Assembly (NCBI GenBank): GCA_024680915.1
Contig: JAILBN010000070.1
Span: 1-60,197 of the forward strand
Origin: Treponemataceae bacterium
Lineage (GTDB): Bacteria; Spirochaetota; Spirochaetia; Treponematales; Treponemataceae
DNA length: 60,197 nt
Direction: 5' to 3'
The notes beneath the pieces were generated by a model. It was not told the origin of the DNA. It was given only the letters and a program-made list of their open reading frames with translations, and made no database searches. Every line of letters begins with the position of its first letter. Within the stretch, counting starts at the first letter, position 1. Shown here one piece after another: positions 53,449-60,197 of the stretch. A program made the translations under genes and the position numbers.

Positions 53449-54504
53449 ATGTTTTGTTACCCAAAAAAGAAAAAGTGTTTTCAAATGACTAATCATACAG
53501 GCTTCAGGTCTAGGAAGTCTCTATACACAAAGGGGAGTCCCGCGGAAAACAAAATAATCGACACAGTTCTTTCCAAGGCAGCCTACGCAGGCAAGCCCTA
53601 CGACCCAGTTACAGGCCTTTACGACTATGGCTTCCGTGACTACTCACCCGCCCTAGCCCGCGAGTTTTGCGAAGCAAAATCTCGGGAAGAAAAACAAAGT
53701 TTTTCGACCTTCACCACTAAAGACCCCGTCTGCGCAGAGCGCAGTTGTGATAGGAAATTTATTTTATATGTTCCCTCACGCGAACACCCAATAAGAGACG
53801 GCCTCAACTGGTACAATACATGGGCTGCGAGTTTTGCGAAGCAAAATCTCGTGGAGAAAAACAAAGTTTTTCGACCCGATCCAGTGAATTTCGTGGATAT
53901 GTGGGGGTTGAAGCAGGTTTTAGCAGAGGACATAGTTCAATTAAATAATAACCGTATAATAAGTAATAGTAATGGAAATCTAAAGAAACAGGCAAAGATA
54001 GAAATACAAAGAAGTCCTGATGACAACGGTAATAATGGCAAATACTACCAGTCTACTCTTTCCGTTGTGATTAATGATGATGTAAAACTTTTTTCAGCTC
54101 CTGTTCAATCTACGGCAGATCATCCAAACCTCAATAATGGCGAAGCAAAATATAGTGGAGGAACACTAGACGCGGGAATGTACGACGGTGTTTTCTTAAA
54201 CAAATCTGGAAGTTATATGAATGCTATTGATATAACAGGAAATGGGGTCGAAGAAAATGATGCCGTCCTTGTTCATCCTGATGTATTTACTGCAAAAGGA
54301 GAAACAGACAGTTATAGTATATATGGCAAACCATATAGTTTAGCTTGTCAGATATTAAAATTAGTTGACTTTAACAAAACTATAAACACTCTTTCAAATC
54401 TGGGTTTTAGAGGAGGAACTCCCAAAAATGAAAATGAATCATGGAGCAAGGGTGATCACATAAAAATAGAAATCAAAGATGCAACTGACAAAAAGGGGAA
54501 GTAA
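53449..54504 (+). CDS. Orphan RHS tip (core fragment plus alternative toxin domain)
   Basis: The 351-residue frame has no good ribosome-binding site. It starts with a few unrelated residues, continues with a fragment similar to the main RHS core (HTGFRSRKSLYTKG), skips about 250 bp, and resumes with the 118-bp tract identical to 51788-51905. The core then runs to NFVDMWGL but is interrupted by three palindromic, frame-preserving inserts. From about residue 155 a different tip follows (KQVLAEDIVQLNNN...). Its segments GGTLDAGMYDG, AVLVHPDVFTAKG and PYSLACQI recall the HP-N and S-x-GC pattern of L,D-transpeptidase-like domains. It is probably a silent cassette expressed only after recombination into the main gene. 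It ends two bases before the next gene. Confidence 0.65.
   Translation: MFCYPKKKKCFQMTNHTGFRSRKSLYTKGSPAENKIIDTVLSKAAYAGKPYDPVTGLYDYGFRDYSPALAREFCEAKSREEKQSFSTFTTKDPVCAERSCDRKFILYVPSREHPIRDGLNWYNTWAASFAKQNLVEKNKVFRPDPVNFVDMWGLKQVLAEDIVQLNNNRIISNSNGNLKKQAKIEIQRSPDDNGNNGKYYQSTLSVVINDDVKLFSAPVQSTADHPNLNNGEAKYSGGTLDAGMYDGVFLNKSGSYMNAIDITGNGVEENDAVLVHPDVFTAKGETDSYSIYGKPYSLACQILKLVDFNKTINTLSNLGFRGGTPKNENESWSKGDHIKIEIKDATDKKGK
53544..53661 (+). repeat. 118-bp identical copy of the RHS core in the orphan tip
   Basis: This is identical to 51788-51905 of the main RHS gene. The identity ends exactly where the first palindromic insert begins, which suggests that the insert entered after, or at, the duplication. 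Confidence 0.85.
53662..53709. repeat. Palindromic in-frame insert A
   Basis: This 48-bp insert in the RHS core is absent from the main RHS gene. It consists of two hairpins: CGAGTTTTGC-GAA-GCAAAATCTCG (including the base before) and GAAAAAC-AAA-GTTTTTC. It keeps the reading frame, adding 16 residues (EFCEAKSREEKQSFST). Confidence 0.8.
53725..53787. repeat. Palindromic in-frame insert B
   Basis: This 63-bp insert lies between the codons for KD and PIRDG of the RHS core and adds 21 residues. It contains the hairpin CTGCGC-AGA-GCGCAG (53730-53744) and an AT-rich rest. Its sequence is unrelated to inserts A and C. Confidence 0.7.
53829..53876. repeat. Palindromic in-frame insert C
   Basis: This second copy of insert A matches at 46 of 48 positions. 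It is read in a different frame (SFAKQNLVEKNKVF) from copy A, yet the RHS core frame is intact on both sides. Here it replaces the core residues AYCNN, and flanking bases have also changed. Confidence 0.8.
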
Positions 54505-54506
54505 TC

Positions 54507-55307
54507 ATGAAACGACCAATGTTTGTATTTATTTTATTGTTTTTGGCATCATCTGTATTTTGTCAAAATTTCACTGAAAGCGGAGAAATTCTGACTTTAG
54601 ACGGACTTTCATTTGCATCAGATATACTCAATGAAATTGTTTTCGAAAACGGGGAAATTTCAATCATCAACTATGAGGGATATTTTGAAGAAAAGAGACA
54701 TATCATTTTAAATGACAAATACGATATCGAGAAAAAAGGCAGCCTCGTTTTTCTTAACCTTAAAAATGAAAGTAAATCTTTTCTATGCCTTGCGAGCGAT
54801 GAAGTACTGTTGCTATATGACGAAAAGAATGAGTCCCCTTTCTTTTTCGGATTCTCCTCAATGAGAGGATTGGAATTAATAAGCCAGCCAGATAAGATAA
54901 CCGCATCATCAGAACTGCTTGAGAATGACTATGTTTATTCCGCCAGTAATCTTGGCAACTTTAATCTTTCACAGCCTTGGGTGGAAGGAGTTCCGGGGAA
55001 CGGTGAAGGTGAGTATATTACATTATCTGGAAATTGCACCTACATATACTTATTCAACGGATATATTTCGTATTCAAAGCCGTATCTGTACGAACGGAAT
55101 TCTCGAATCAAGAAAATAAAGATAACCACGAATACAGAAAATGGAGAAAAGGAATTTATTTTCAACTTATTTGACACTCCCAATCCTCAGAAAATAAATC
55201 TTGGGGAACGTGTTACAGATGATATAAAACTGGAAATCCTAGAAGTTTATCCAGGCACAAAATATCAGGATACCTGTTTGAATGCACTATTGTTTAAAAT
55301 ATTTTAA
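54507..55307 (+). CDS. Exported NADase-type glycan-binding-domain-like protein, candidate immunity protein 1
   Basis: The 266-residue protein starts two bases after the orphan tip's stop codon, with GGGGAAG as its ribosome-binding site. It has a signal peptide (MKRPMFVFILLFLASSVFC) that may be lipoprotein-like at Cys19. The N-terminal half (about 25-130) is beta-rich and unrecognised. The C-terminal half contains TASSELLENDYVYSASNLG, PWVEGVPGNGEGEYITL, FNGYISYSKPYLYERNSRIKKIKI and TKYQDTCLNALLF. This order of motifs matches the discoidin-like domain known from NADase-associated glycan-binding modules. Translational coupling to the tip gene suggests it is the matching immunity protein. That role is inferred; the domain call is moderately sure. 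Confidence 0.65.
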   Translation: MKRPMFVFILLFLASSVFCQNFTESGEILTLDGLSFASDILNEIVFENGEISIINYEGYFEEKRHIILNDKYDIEKKGSLVFLNLKNESKSFLCLASDEVLLLYDEKNESPFFFGFSSMRGLELISQPDKITASSELLENDYVYSASNLGNFNLSQPWVEGVPGNGEGEYITLSGNCTYIYLFNGYISYSKPYLYERNSRIKKIKITTNTENGEKEFIFNLFDTPNPQKINLGERVTDDIKLEILEVYPGTKYQDTCLNALLFKIF

Positions 55308-55348
55308 TGCAAGTCATATTATTTGCTTTTGGTTCGTGATTAGAGCCT

Positions 55349-55648
55349 ATGTATTGGAGCTTGATGCCGTCAAACAGTACTCCCCTAGCAAATAATGGAG
55401 AAGCTTATTCTACGGATAACTTGAAAAAAATCGCTAAAGAGGAAGTTTTATATGAAGAGGGAAACATTAATAATATAGATGCAGCATATGGCTCTTGGAT
55501 GGAGAGCAGAAATTCTGATTCACGACAAATAATTCAAACAGGAACTCATGTTGTAAATCAAACGTATGCTCCTTATCAAAATACACGAGAACCTGCTTCG
55601 CAGGGAAAAATAAACTGGAATTATGTTATAGGGGAAGTATGGAAAAGA
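55349..55648 (+). pseudogene. Remnant of another RHS tip fused in frame to the next gene
   Basis: The 300 bp before the second paralogue's likely start are open in the same frame (MYWSLMPSNSTPLANNGEAYSTDNLKKIA...NYVIGEVWKR). The polar, non-repetitive sequence resembles the end of an RHS tip, but it has no ribosome-binding site, no core motif and no complete domain. It contains a small CCTGC-TTC-GCAGG hairpin. I read it as a decayed toxin cassette whose end has fused with the following immunity gene. Confidence 0.4.
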
Positions 55649-56407
55649 ATGATAAAAAATCGAAGTAGCTTTATAATCTTTGTTTTTAGTCTGATATCGA
55701 CGTTGGCTATAGCTCAGGAAAAATATGTTAATATGTTTTTAGAGATAGATTTCTTTCCGTCTTTAATTTCCTTCACAGAATTGAATCCAGATAACGGAGA
55801 ATTATCAACAAGCACATATTCAGGCATATATAGAGAAGGGAATCCCTTATCCACTTTTTGCTGTGAAAATGGAGAGAATTTATTTGTTTTAAAATCGTCA
55901 GGTATACTGATTATTTACAAAGACGATAAAAAATATCCTGTCTGGGGGGTCAATCAAAAAAAATATAGAAGTGCAGAAACCTTCGTATTTGATGATGAAA
56001 TTCTTTCCGATTCTTTTTTAGTAGAACCGAATTTCACGTATTCTGCATCTAATTTAGGCAATATGTTCCTGGATTCACCATGGTGTGAAGGGGAGAAAGA
56101 TGATGGGAAAGGTGTCAAAATCGATATGGGTCTTTGTGGTACAGGTTTCATAATTTCAAATGGCTTTGTTTCGAAAAAACAGTACCTATATGAATATAAC
56201 AACCGCATAAAGACCATCAAACTAACCGACTCAAATGATTCTGATTTCATGAAAATAATTGAATTACAAGACAAAGCAGAACCTCAGTATGTTTTTATTG
56301 ATAATATTCCAGGAAGGCATATTAATATTGAAATACTTGAAACATATTCAGGTTCTAAATGGAATGACACTTGTATCAATTTCATCATAAAGTTATTTAA
56401 CAGATAA
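55649..56407 (+). CDS. Exported NADase-type glycan-binding-domain-like protein, candidate immunity protein 2
   Basis: Starting at the ATG at 55649 (GGAAAAG upstream), the 252-residue protein has a signal peptide MIKNRSSFIIFVFSLISTLAIAQ and the same two-part architecture as its upstream paralogue. In the C-terminal half SDSFLVEPNFTYSASNLGNM, SPWCEGEKDDGKGVKIDM, ISNGFVSKKQYLYEYNNRIKTIKL and SGSKWNDTCINFII align motif by motif with the 54507-55307 protein. The N-terminal halves are much more divergent. The longer frame from 55349 includes a likely toxin remnant and would bury the signal peptide. Confidence 0.6.
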   Translation: MIKNRSSFIIFVFSLISTLAIAQEKYVNMFLEIDFFPSLISFTELNPDNGELSTSTYSGIYREGNPLSTFCCENGENLFVLKSSGILIIYKDDKKYPVWGVNQKKYRSAETFVFDDEILSDSFLVEPNFTYSASNLGNMFLDSPWCEGEKDDGKGVKIDMGLCGTGFIISNGFVSKKQYLYEYNNRIKTIKLTDSNDSDFMKIIELQDKAEPQYVFIDNIPGRHINIEILETYSGSKWNDTCINFIIKLFNR

Positions 56408-56450
56408 CTAACTTAGTATATAGGTTGGAAATGATACATATAGATAACAA

Positions 56451-57032
56451 ATGAGGCAGCTATGGACGATAAAAGCTTCTAACATTCGAAACAGCACACA
56501 ATATTCGGCTACTTCCGAATTGATTGAAAACAACTTCACGTATGAAGTAGAAAATCTTGGGGAAACAAATCTAATTCCATGGGTTGAAAATGCACCAGAT
56601 TCTGGAATTGGACAAACAATAACAATGGAATGGCCGGTCTGGAAAGATAGAGACGGATCTCAAGGTGGAATTGGAGCATTAATCTTTTTTAATGGTTTTA
56701 TCTCTTTTGACAAACCATACCTTTATGAAGCAAATAACAGGATTAAAGAAATAAGACTATATTCAAAAGATGGTTCATATGATTTCCAAACAAAACTAGA
56801 TGATACTCCGAATCCCCAAATCGTTTTTTTACCTGTACCAACATCAGAAATGTGTGTAGAGATAAAAAGTGTGTATAAAGAAAATAAATGGAATGACACT
56901 TGTATTAATTCAATATTCGGATTAGAAAACTGGCAAGCAAGGAGTCTTTATGAAGATATGCTCAAAAAAGGAGATAAGATACTTGGTTACAAACCAAACT
57001 CTATTACGGCGGTTATGACACGAAAATCTTAA
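56451..57032 (+). pseudogene. Truncated third paralogue of the candidate immunity family
   Basis: This frame retains only the discoidin-like half: TSELIENNFTYEVENLGE, PWVENAPDSGIGQTITMEW, FFNGFISFDKPYLYEANNRIKEIRL, KWNDTCINS. It lacks the N-terminal half and the signal peptide, and no ribosome-binding site precedes the ATG. Its last ten codons read out of frame into a remnant of the SH3 lipoprotein gene. It is most likely a dead fragment. Confidence 0.55.
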
Positions 57033-57355
57033 AAGAGCCTTTAGGAGAAGAAGTCATCTATACAGTCCAGACCGGAGATAAGATTCAAGTCACAGCTATA
57101 TTAGTCTATGAAACAGCTAATGAATGCTTCATCGAGGTTAAGACACCCTCTGACATTAAAGGCTACATAGACATTTCGCTAAATCCCTTCAAAGATGGCA
57201 GTTTCCTGCCTATATACACACTTACGGTAGATGGAAAAAACGTAACAATACTGAAGATGGAAAGTTCATATCATGTTACGGAGAGTTTTCATTTGAGAAC
57301 CCTACCATCCGACAACTTCCCGCCAGGGAAGCTGTCTTTAACATTCAATTCTTGA
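57005..57355 (+). pseudogene. Remnant of the coiled-coil/SH3 lipoprotein gene
   Basis: From the bases for YGGYDTKI to those for LRTLPSDN (about 57005-57318) this stretch repeats the middle of the lipoprotein gene at 52613-53437 (about 52915-53220), with scattered substitutions. It has neither start, lipobox nor coiled coil, and after the homologous part it reads unrelated sequence to a stop at 57353-57355. It marks the right border of the cassette region. Confidence 0.75.
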
Positions 57356-57542
57356 TAAATAATCAGCAGTAATTTATATTTAGAAAAGTAACAGCAGCTG
57401 TCAGCTGTTTGCGGGACATAGCCGCATTAAAATCTTTTACCCCAGCCTACTGAATTTAAAGAAAGAACTTCACAGTCTCCATGCCCGTGGAGGAAGTTTC
57501 TCCCCATTGATTTTTTCATACTTATCTTCATAATAGTGCCAT
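57356..57542. other. Intergenic region, border of the RHS accessory block
   Basis: These 187 bp contain a CAGCTG-T-CAGCTG palindrome (near 57390) and a GC-richer stretch (57450-57510). The latter faintly resembles the 3' end of IS200/IS605-type elements when read leftwards. No transposase frame exists, so this is not annotated as an element. No ribosome-binding site is seen before the next gene. Confidence 0.3.
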
Positions 57543-58868
57543 ATGAAACTTAAAGGCTTTTATTCGTCTTTGTTTACGATTGCAATTCCAATTTCTCTTC
57601 AGGCCCTTTTGCAGAATTTTGTAAACATGCTCGATACCGTTATGATCGGGCGGCTTGGTAGTGTTGAGATTGCTGCCGTGGGTCTTGGAAATCAGATATT
57701 CTTTATCCTCAATATGATTCTTTTTGGGATTACTTCCGGTGGTGGTGTTTTTATTGCCCAGTTCTGGGGTAAAAAGGATATAGGCGGAATCAGAAGGTCT
57801 TTAGGTTTGATGACTTTGATTGCCACTTTTGTTTCCGTGGTTTTCACTCTACTCGGACTTTTTATTCCCAATCAGCTGATAAGAATTTATTCTCCTGATC
57901 CTGAGGTTGTACGCGTTGGTGGAGAATATCTTCGCATTGCCTGTCTGAGTTATATTCCAACCGCAATAAGTTTTTCCATTACTCTTGCCATGCGTAGTAC
58001 CGAACGGGTAAAGCTTCCCCTTATTTGTACATCTGTTTCACTTCTTACAAATGCCGGTGCAAATTATCTTTTGATTTTCACTGCCGGAATGGGAGTTAAG
58101 GGAGCTGCAATTGCAACAGTTTTCTCGCGCCTTGTTGAACTTGCCATTCTTTTGAGCTGGTCTTATTCTCACGGTTATGAAATCTGTGGAAAGCTTCGCG
58201 AACTGCTGGGCTTTGACTGGTCTTTTGTTGTTAAATATTTGAAGATTGCCTTCCCTGTCATTATCAATGAAACCTTCTGGGGTCTTGGAACCTCTGTCTA
58301 TAACGGAATATATGCACATGCGGGAACTGATTCCTTTACCGCCTATAGCATTACCGGAACAATCAGCCAGCTTACCTGGGTATTCTGTATGGGCTTCGGA
58401 AACGGTATCGGCGTTCTGATTGGAAAGAGAATCGGCGAAAAGAAGCTGGACGAAGCGAAAGCCTATGCACTGCGCTCCATGTGGTTTATGCCTTTAGTGG
58501 GAGCTCTTGTCGGCGTACTTCTGTTGCCGCTTTCTAAACTCCTTCCCTTCCTCTTTAACGTTGAGCCGGAAATCATCAAAATGGCAACTCAGATTCTTAT
58601 GATTTTGATTCTGCTTTATCCATTTAATTCCTTCTGTATGGACTGGGTTGTGGGTGTATGCAGGGCTGGTGGAGATACTGTATTTTCTGCCCTTGGCGAA
58701 CTGATTGTTTTGTGGGGTGTTGCAATTCCCCTTGGATATATTGCAGCCTTTGTTCTCCATCTTCCCGCCCCGATGATTTTCTTATTCCTATCAAGCGAAT
58801 CGATTGTAAAGGCAATCGTGGGTGCAATAAGAGTTTTAAGCGGAAAGTGGCTGCACGAAGTTACCTGA
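57543..58868 (+). CDS. MATE-family efflux transporter
   Basis: The 441-residue membrane protein has the MATE pattern of two six-helix halves: LFTIAIPISLQALLQNFVNMLDTVMIGRLGSVEIAAVGLGNQIFF at the N-terminus, then NYLLIFTAGMGVKGAAIATVFSRLVE, and a second half starting near residue 225 (LKIAFPVIINETFWGLG). NorM/DinF-like transporters export cationic drugs or metabolites in exchange for sodium ions or protons. Its length is normal. The substrate is unknown. It stands alone rightwards at the edge of the RHS block. Confidence 0.92.
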   Translation: MKLKGFYSSLFTIAIPISLQALLQNFVNMLDTVMIGRLGSVEIAAVGLGNQIFFILNMILFGITSGGGVFIAQFWGKKDIGGIRRSLGLMTLIATFVSVVFTLLGLFIPNQLIRIYSPDPEVVRVGGEYLRIACLSYIPTAISFSITLAMRSTERVKLPLICTSVSLLTNAGANYLLIFTAGMGVKGAAIATVFSRLVELAILLSWSYSHGYEICGKLRELLGFDWSFVVKYLKIAFPVIINETFWGLGTSVYNGIYAHAGTDSFTAYSITGTISQLTWVFCMGFGNGIGVLIGKRIGEKKLDEAKAYALRSMWFMPLVGALVGVLLLPLSKLLPFLFNVEPEIIKMATQILMILILLYPFNSFCMDWVVGVCRAGGDTVFSALGELIVLWGVAIPLGYIAAFVLHLPAPMIFLFLSSESIVKAIVGAIRVLSGKWLHEVT

Positions 58869-59302
58869 TTTTTAAATTATTTCCCGTTTTCAGCATATCT
58901 CTTGAACAGATTGATAATAATCATAACCATTGTATAAATATTGCTGAACTTCAGAATCCATATTCCACTTCTTATACATGGATTTATTACAATTCTATTA
59001 GTAGATCCTTTACAAGAATTCAAAACATAAAATCCGCCGAGCAAATGACCTACAATTCTGTCAACATAATAAGATAAAATCTTGTCTATTGTTTGTCTTC
59101 CATTGAGCAGATCAAATGCAGGACAAATAATATCCGCATATCAACCTCTCAGATATTATAAAAAAAAACTACAATAAGTTCAAAATTTTTATAGCCAAAA
59201 TAGAAAATACTTGTTTTCTCAGCAATTTCAGCATTGAATGAAATCTCTCAAGTTTATCCTTGCTCTGAGGATGGCAGACTCTTGCCGCTGTTTCCCATTA
59301 TA
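58869..59302. other. Gene-poor AT-rich region
   Basis: I see no convincing gene here. On the leftward strand one frame is open for about 85 codons (ending at 58877) and includes VDRIVGHLLGGFYVLNSCKG, but it has no ATG and no ribosome-binding site. It may be a gene remnant. The rest is AT-rich with no tRNA or recognisable RNA structure. Confidence 0.3.
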
Positions 59303-59337
59303 CAAAAAAAGCCCTGATGTCTTACATCAGGGCTTTT
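59303..59337 (-). terminator. Intrinsic terminator of yebC
   Basis: GCCCTGATGT and ACATCAGGGC form a perfect 10-bp stem with a three-base loop, flanked by A and T runs that extend the pairing. A seven-base T run follows on the leftward strand. It lies about 100 bp after the yebC stop codon. Confidence 0.85.
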
Positions 59338-59437
59338 CGGCAATCAAGAGCTTGAAAAAGACTACCGGTCCCAAAGCCTATATATGCTAAAAGCCGGTAC
59401 AAACTATTCCAGGCTGATTACGATTATCAGCTGTCAC

Positions 59438-60175
59438 TCAGCCTTCGAATCCTTCTGGGAAGTCTCCGTTGTGATATACATTCTGAACATCGTCATCTTC
59501 TTCGAGACGATCTATAAGCTTCTGAAGCTTTGTAGCCTGCTCGTTATCAAGAGCGGAATATGTATCAGGAACCATGGATACCTCGGCAGAGACTGACTCA
59601 TAGCCTTTTGCCTGGAGAGCTTCGAGAACAGTCGCAAAATCGTTAGGATCCGTAGTCACAGTTATAACTCCATCCTCATTGACGATATCCTCAGCACCTG
59701 CCTCAAGGCCTGCATCCATAATCTCATCTTCGCTTACAGCTTCTGCATCATATTCGATGACACCCTTTCTTGCGAACATATAGGAAACAGAGCCTGTCGC
59801 ACCAAGGTTTCCGCCTGTTTTTGAGAAGATATTGCGGATGTTAGCAGCTGCGCGGTTATTGTTATCGGTAAGAACCTCAACGAGGATAGCGACTCCGGCA
59901 GGACCATACCCTTCATAAATCTTTTCTTCGAATACTGCGTTTCCGAGCTCACCTGTACCTTTCTTGATAGCACGCTCAATATTGTCCTTAGGCATGTTTG
60001 ATGCACGTGCCTTAAGAATGGCAGTCCTCAAGCGGGGGTTAGAGTTAGGGTCTCCGCCACCCATACGAGCTGCAATAGAAATTTCCTTGATAAACTTTGT
60101 AAAAAGCTGACCGCGTTTTGCATCAGCTGCACCTTTGGCGTGTTTAATTGTCGCCCATTTACTATGTCCAGACAT
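59438..60175 (-). CDS. yebC: YebC/PmpR-family regulator or translation factor
   Basis: The 245-residue protein begins MSGHSKWATIKHAKGAADAKRGQLFTKFIKEI, the hallmark of the YebC/PmpR/TACO1 family. The middle motif YEGYGPAGVAILVEVLTDNNNRAAANIR and the acidic C-terminus are also conserved. Members were described as DNA-binding regulators, and more recently as translation factors that relieve ribosome stalling at polyproline-type sequences. The start follows AAGGAG in a normal context. It has its own terminator. Confidence 0.95.
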   Translation of the reverse strand: MSGHSKWATIKHAKGAADAKRGQLFTKFIKEISIAARMGGGDPNSNPRLRTAILKARASNMPKDNIERAIKKGTGELGNAVFEEKIYEGYGPAGVAILVEVLTDNNNRAAANIRNIFSKTGGNLGATGSVSYMFARKGVIEYDAEAVSEDEIMDAGLEAGAEDIVNEDGVITVTTDPNDFATVLEALQAKGYESVSAEVSMVPDTYSALDNEQATKLQKLIDRLEEDDDVQNVYHNGDFPEGFEG

Positions 60176-60197
60176 CGGAACTCCTTATATAACAGCC

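Noticed and set aside
57440-57520. Possible 3' end of an IS200/IS605-type element
   Set aside because: The resemblance is limited to a short stretch; there is no TnpA or TnpB frame and I could not identify the element ends.
58877-59140. Leftward open frame of about 85 codons without ATG
   Set aside because: No start codon with a ribosome-binding site and no recognisable motif; at best a remnant.

Overview
The window looks like a chromosomal segment of a host-associated, carbohydrate-degrading spirochaete, most likely a gut or rumen Treponema-like bacterium. This is inferred from gene content, not from a marker-gene comparison. The pointers are spirochaete-style lipoproteins, a GH57-like/DUF4912 pair, a large ankyrin-repeat lipoprotein, sugar ABC transporters whose binding proteins lack a local ATPase, and a signal-peptide-bearing RHS protein. 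Housekeeping genes (hisS, pyrE, yebC, one tRNA-Pro) are scattered among accessory blocks.

Left part (1-8.4 kb): the end of an AAA ATPase, two overlapping flavodoxin-like genes, a GH94 cellobiose phosphorylase with an amidohydrolase, and an HD-domain phosphohydrolase. From 15.2 kb leftwards to 6.2 kb runs a galactan-utilisation locus: a LacI regulator, a binding protein, two permeases, a lipoprotein GH53 endo-galactanase and a cytoplasmic GH35 beta-galactosidase. The logic is: galactan cut outside, oligosaccharides imported, galactose released inside. Stem-loops sit after the binding-protein gene and after the last permease gene, which suggests graded expression. A small unknown gene and hisS follow.

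The 16.8-30.3 kb block is a second, divergently organised glycan locus. Leftwards run a binding protein, two permeases, two unassigned TIM-barrel-like proteins (one membrane anchored), a LacI regulator, a histidine phosphatase and a deacetylase-like protein. Rightwards run a second GH94 phosphorylase and a phosphohexomutase. The region between the two arms carries four copies of an ACGT-centred palindromic operator, two of them at predicted transcription starts, so both arms are probably controlled by one LacI protein. The substrate is unknown.

The 30.3-38.6 kb block combines vitamin B6 and diamine metabolism: a MocR/PdxR-type regulator divergent from a pyridoxal kinase, then two PLP enzymes, diaminobutyrate aminotransferase and diaminobutyrate decarboxylase (predicted product 1,3-diaminopropane). 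These flank a SulP anion transporter and are followed by pyrE. tRNA-Pro(GGG), the ankyrin lipoprotein, a GH57-like protein that has lost its catalytic nucleophile, a DUF4912 protein, an RluA-type pseudouridine synthase and a transglutaminase-like exported protein come next.

The most unusual region is 46.3-57.4 kb: a 2086-residue RHS protein with a Sec signal peptide and a C39-like cysteine-peptidase C-terminus, then a coiled-coil/SH3 lipoprotein, then an orphan RHS tip that shares a 118-bp identical tract with the main gene. Short palindromic elements have been inserted in frame into that orphan tip. After it lie three paralogous NADase-type glycan-binding-like proteins in different states of decay and a remnant of the SH3 lipoprotein. 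I read this as a toxin-tip/immunity cassette array with recombinational tip exchange. A MATE transporter and yebC close the window.
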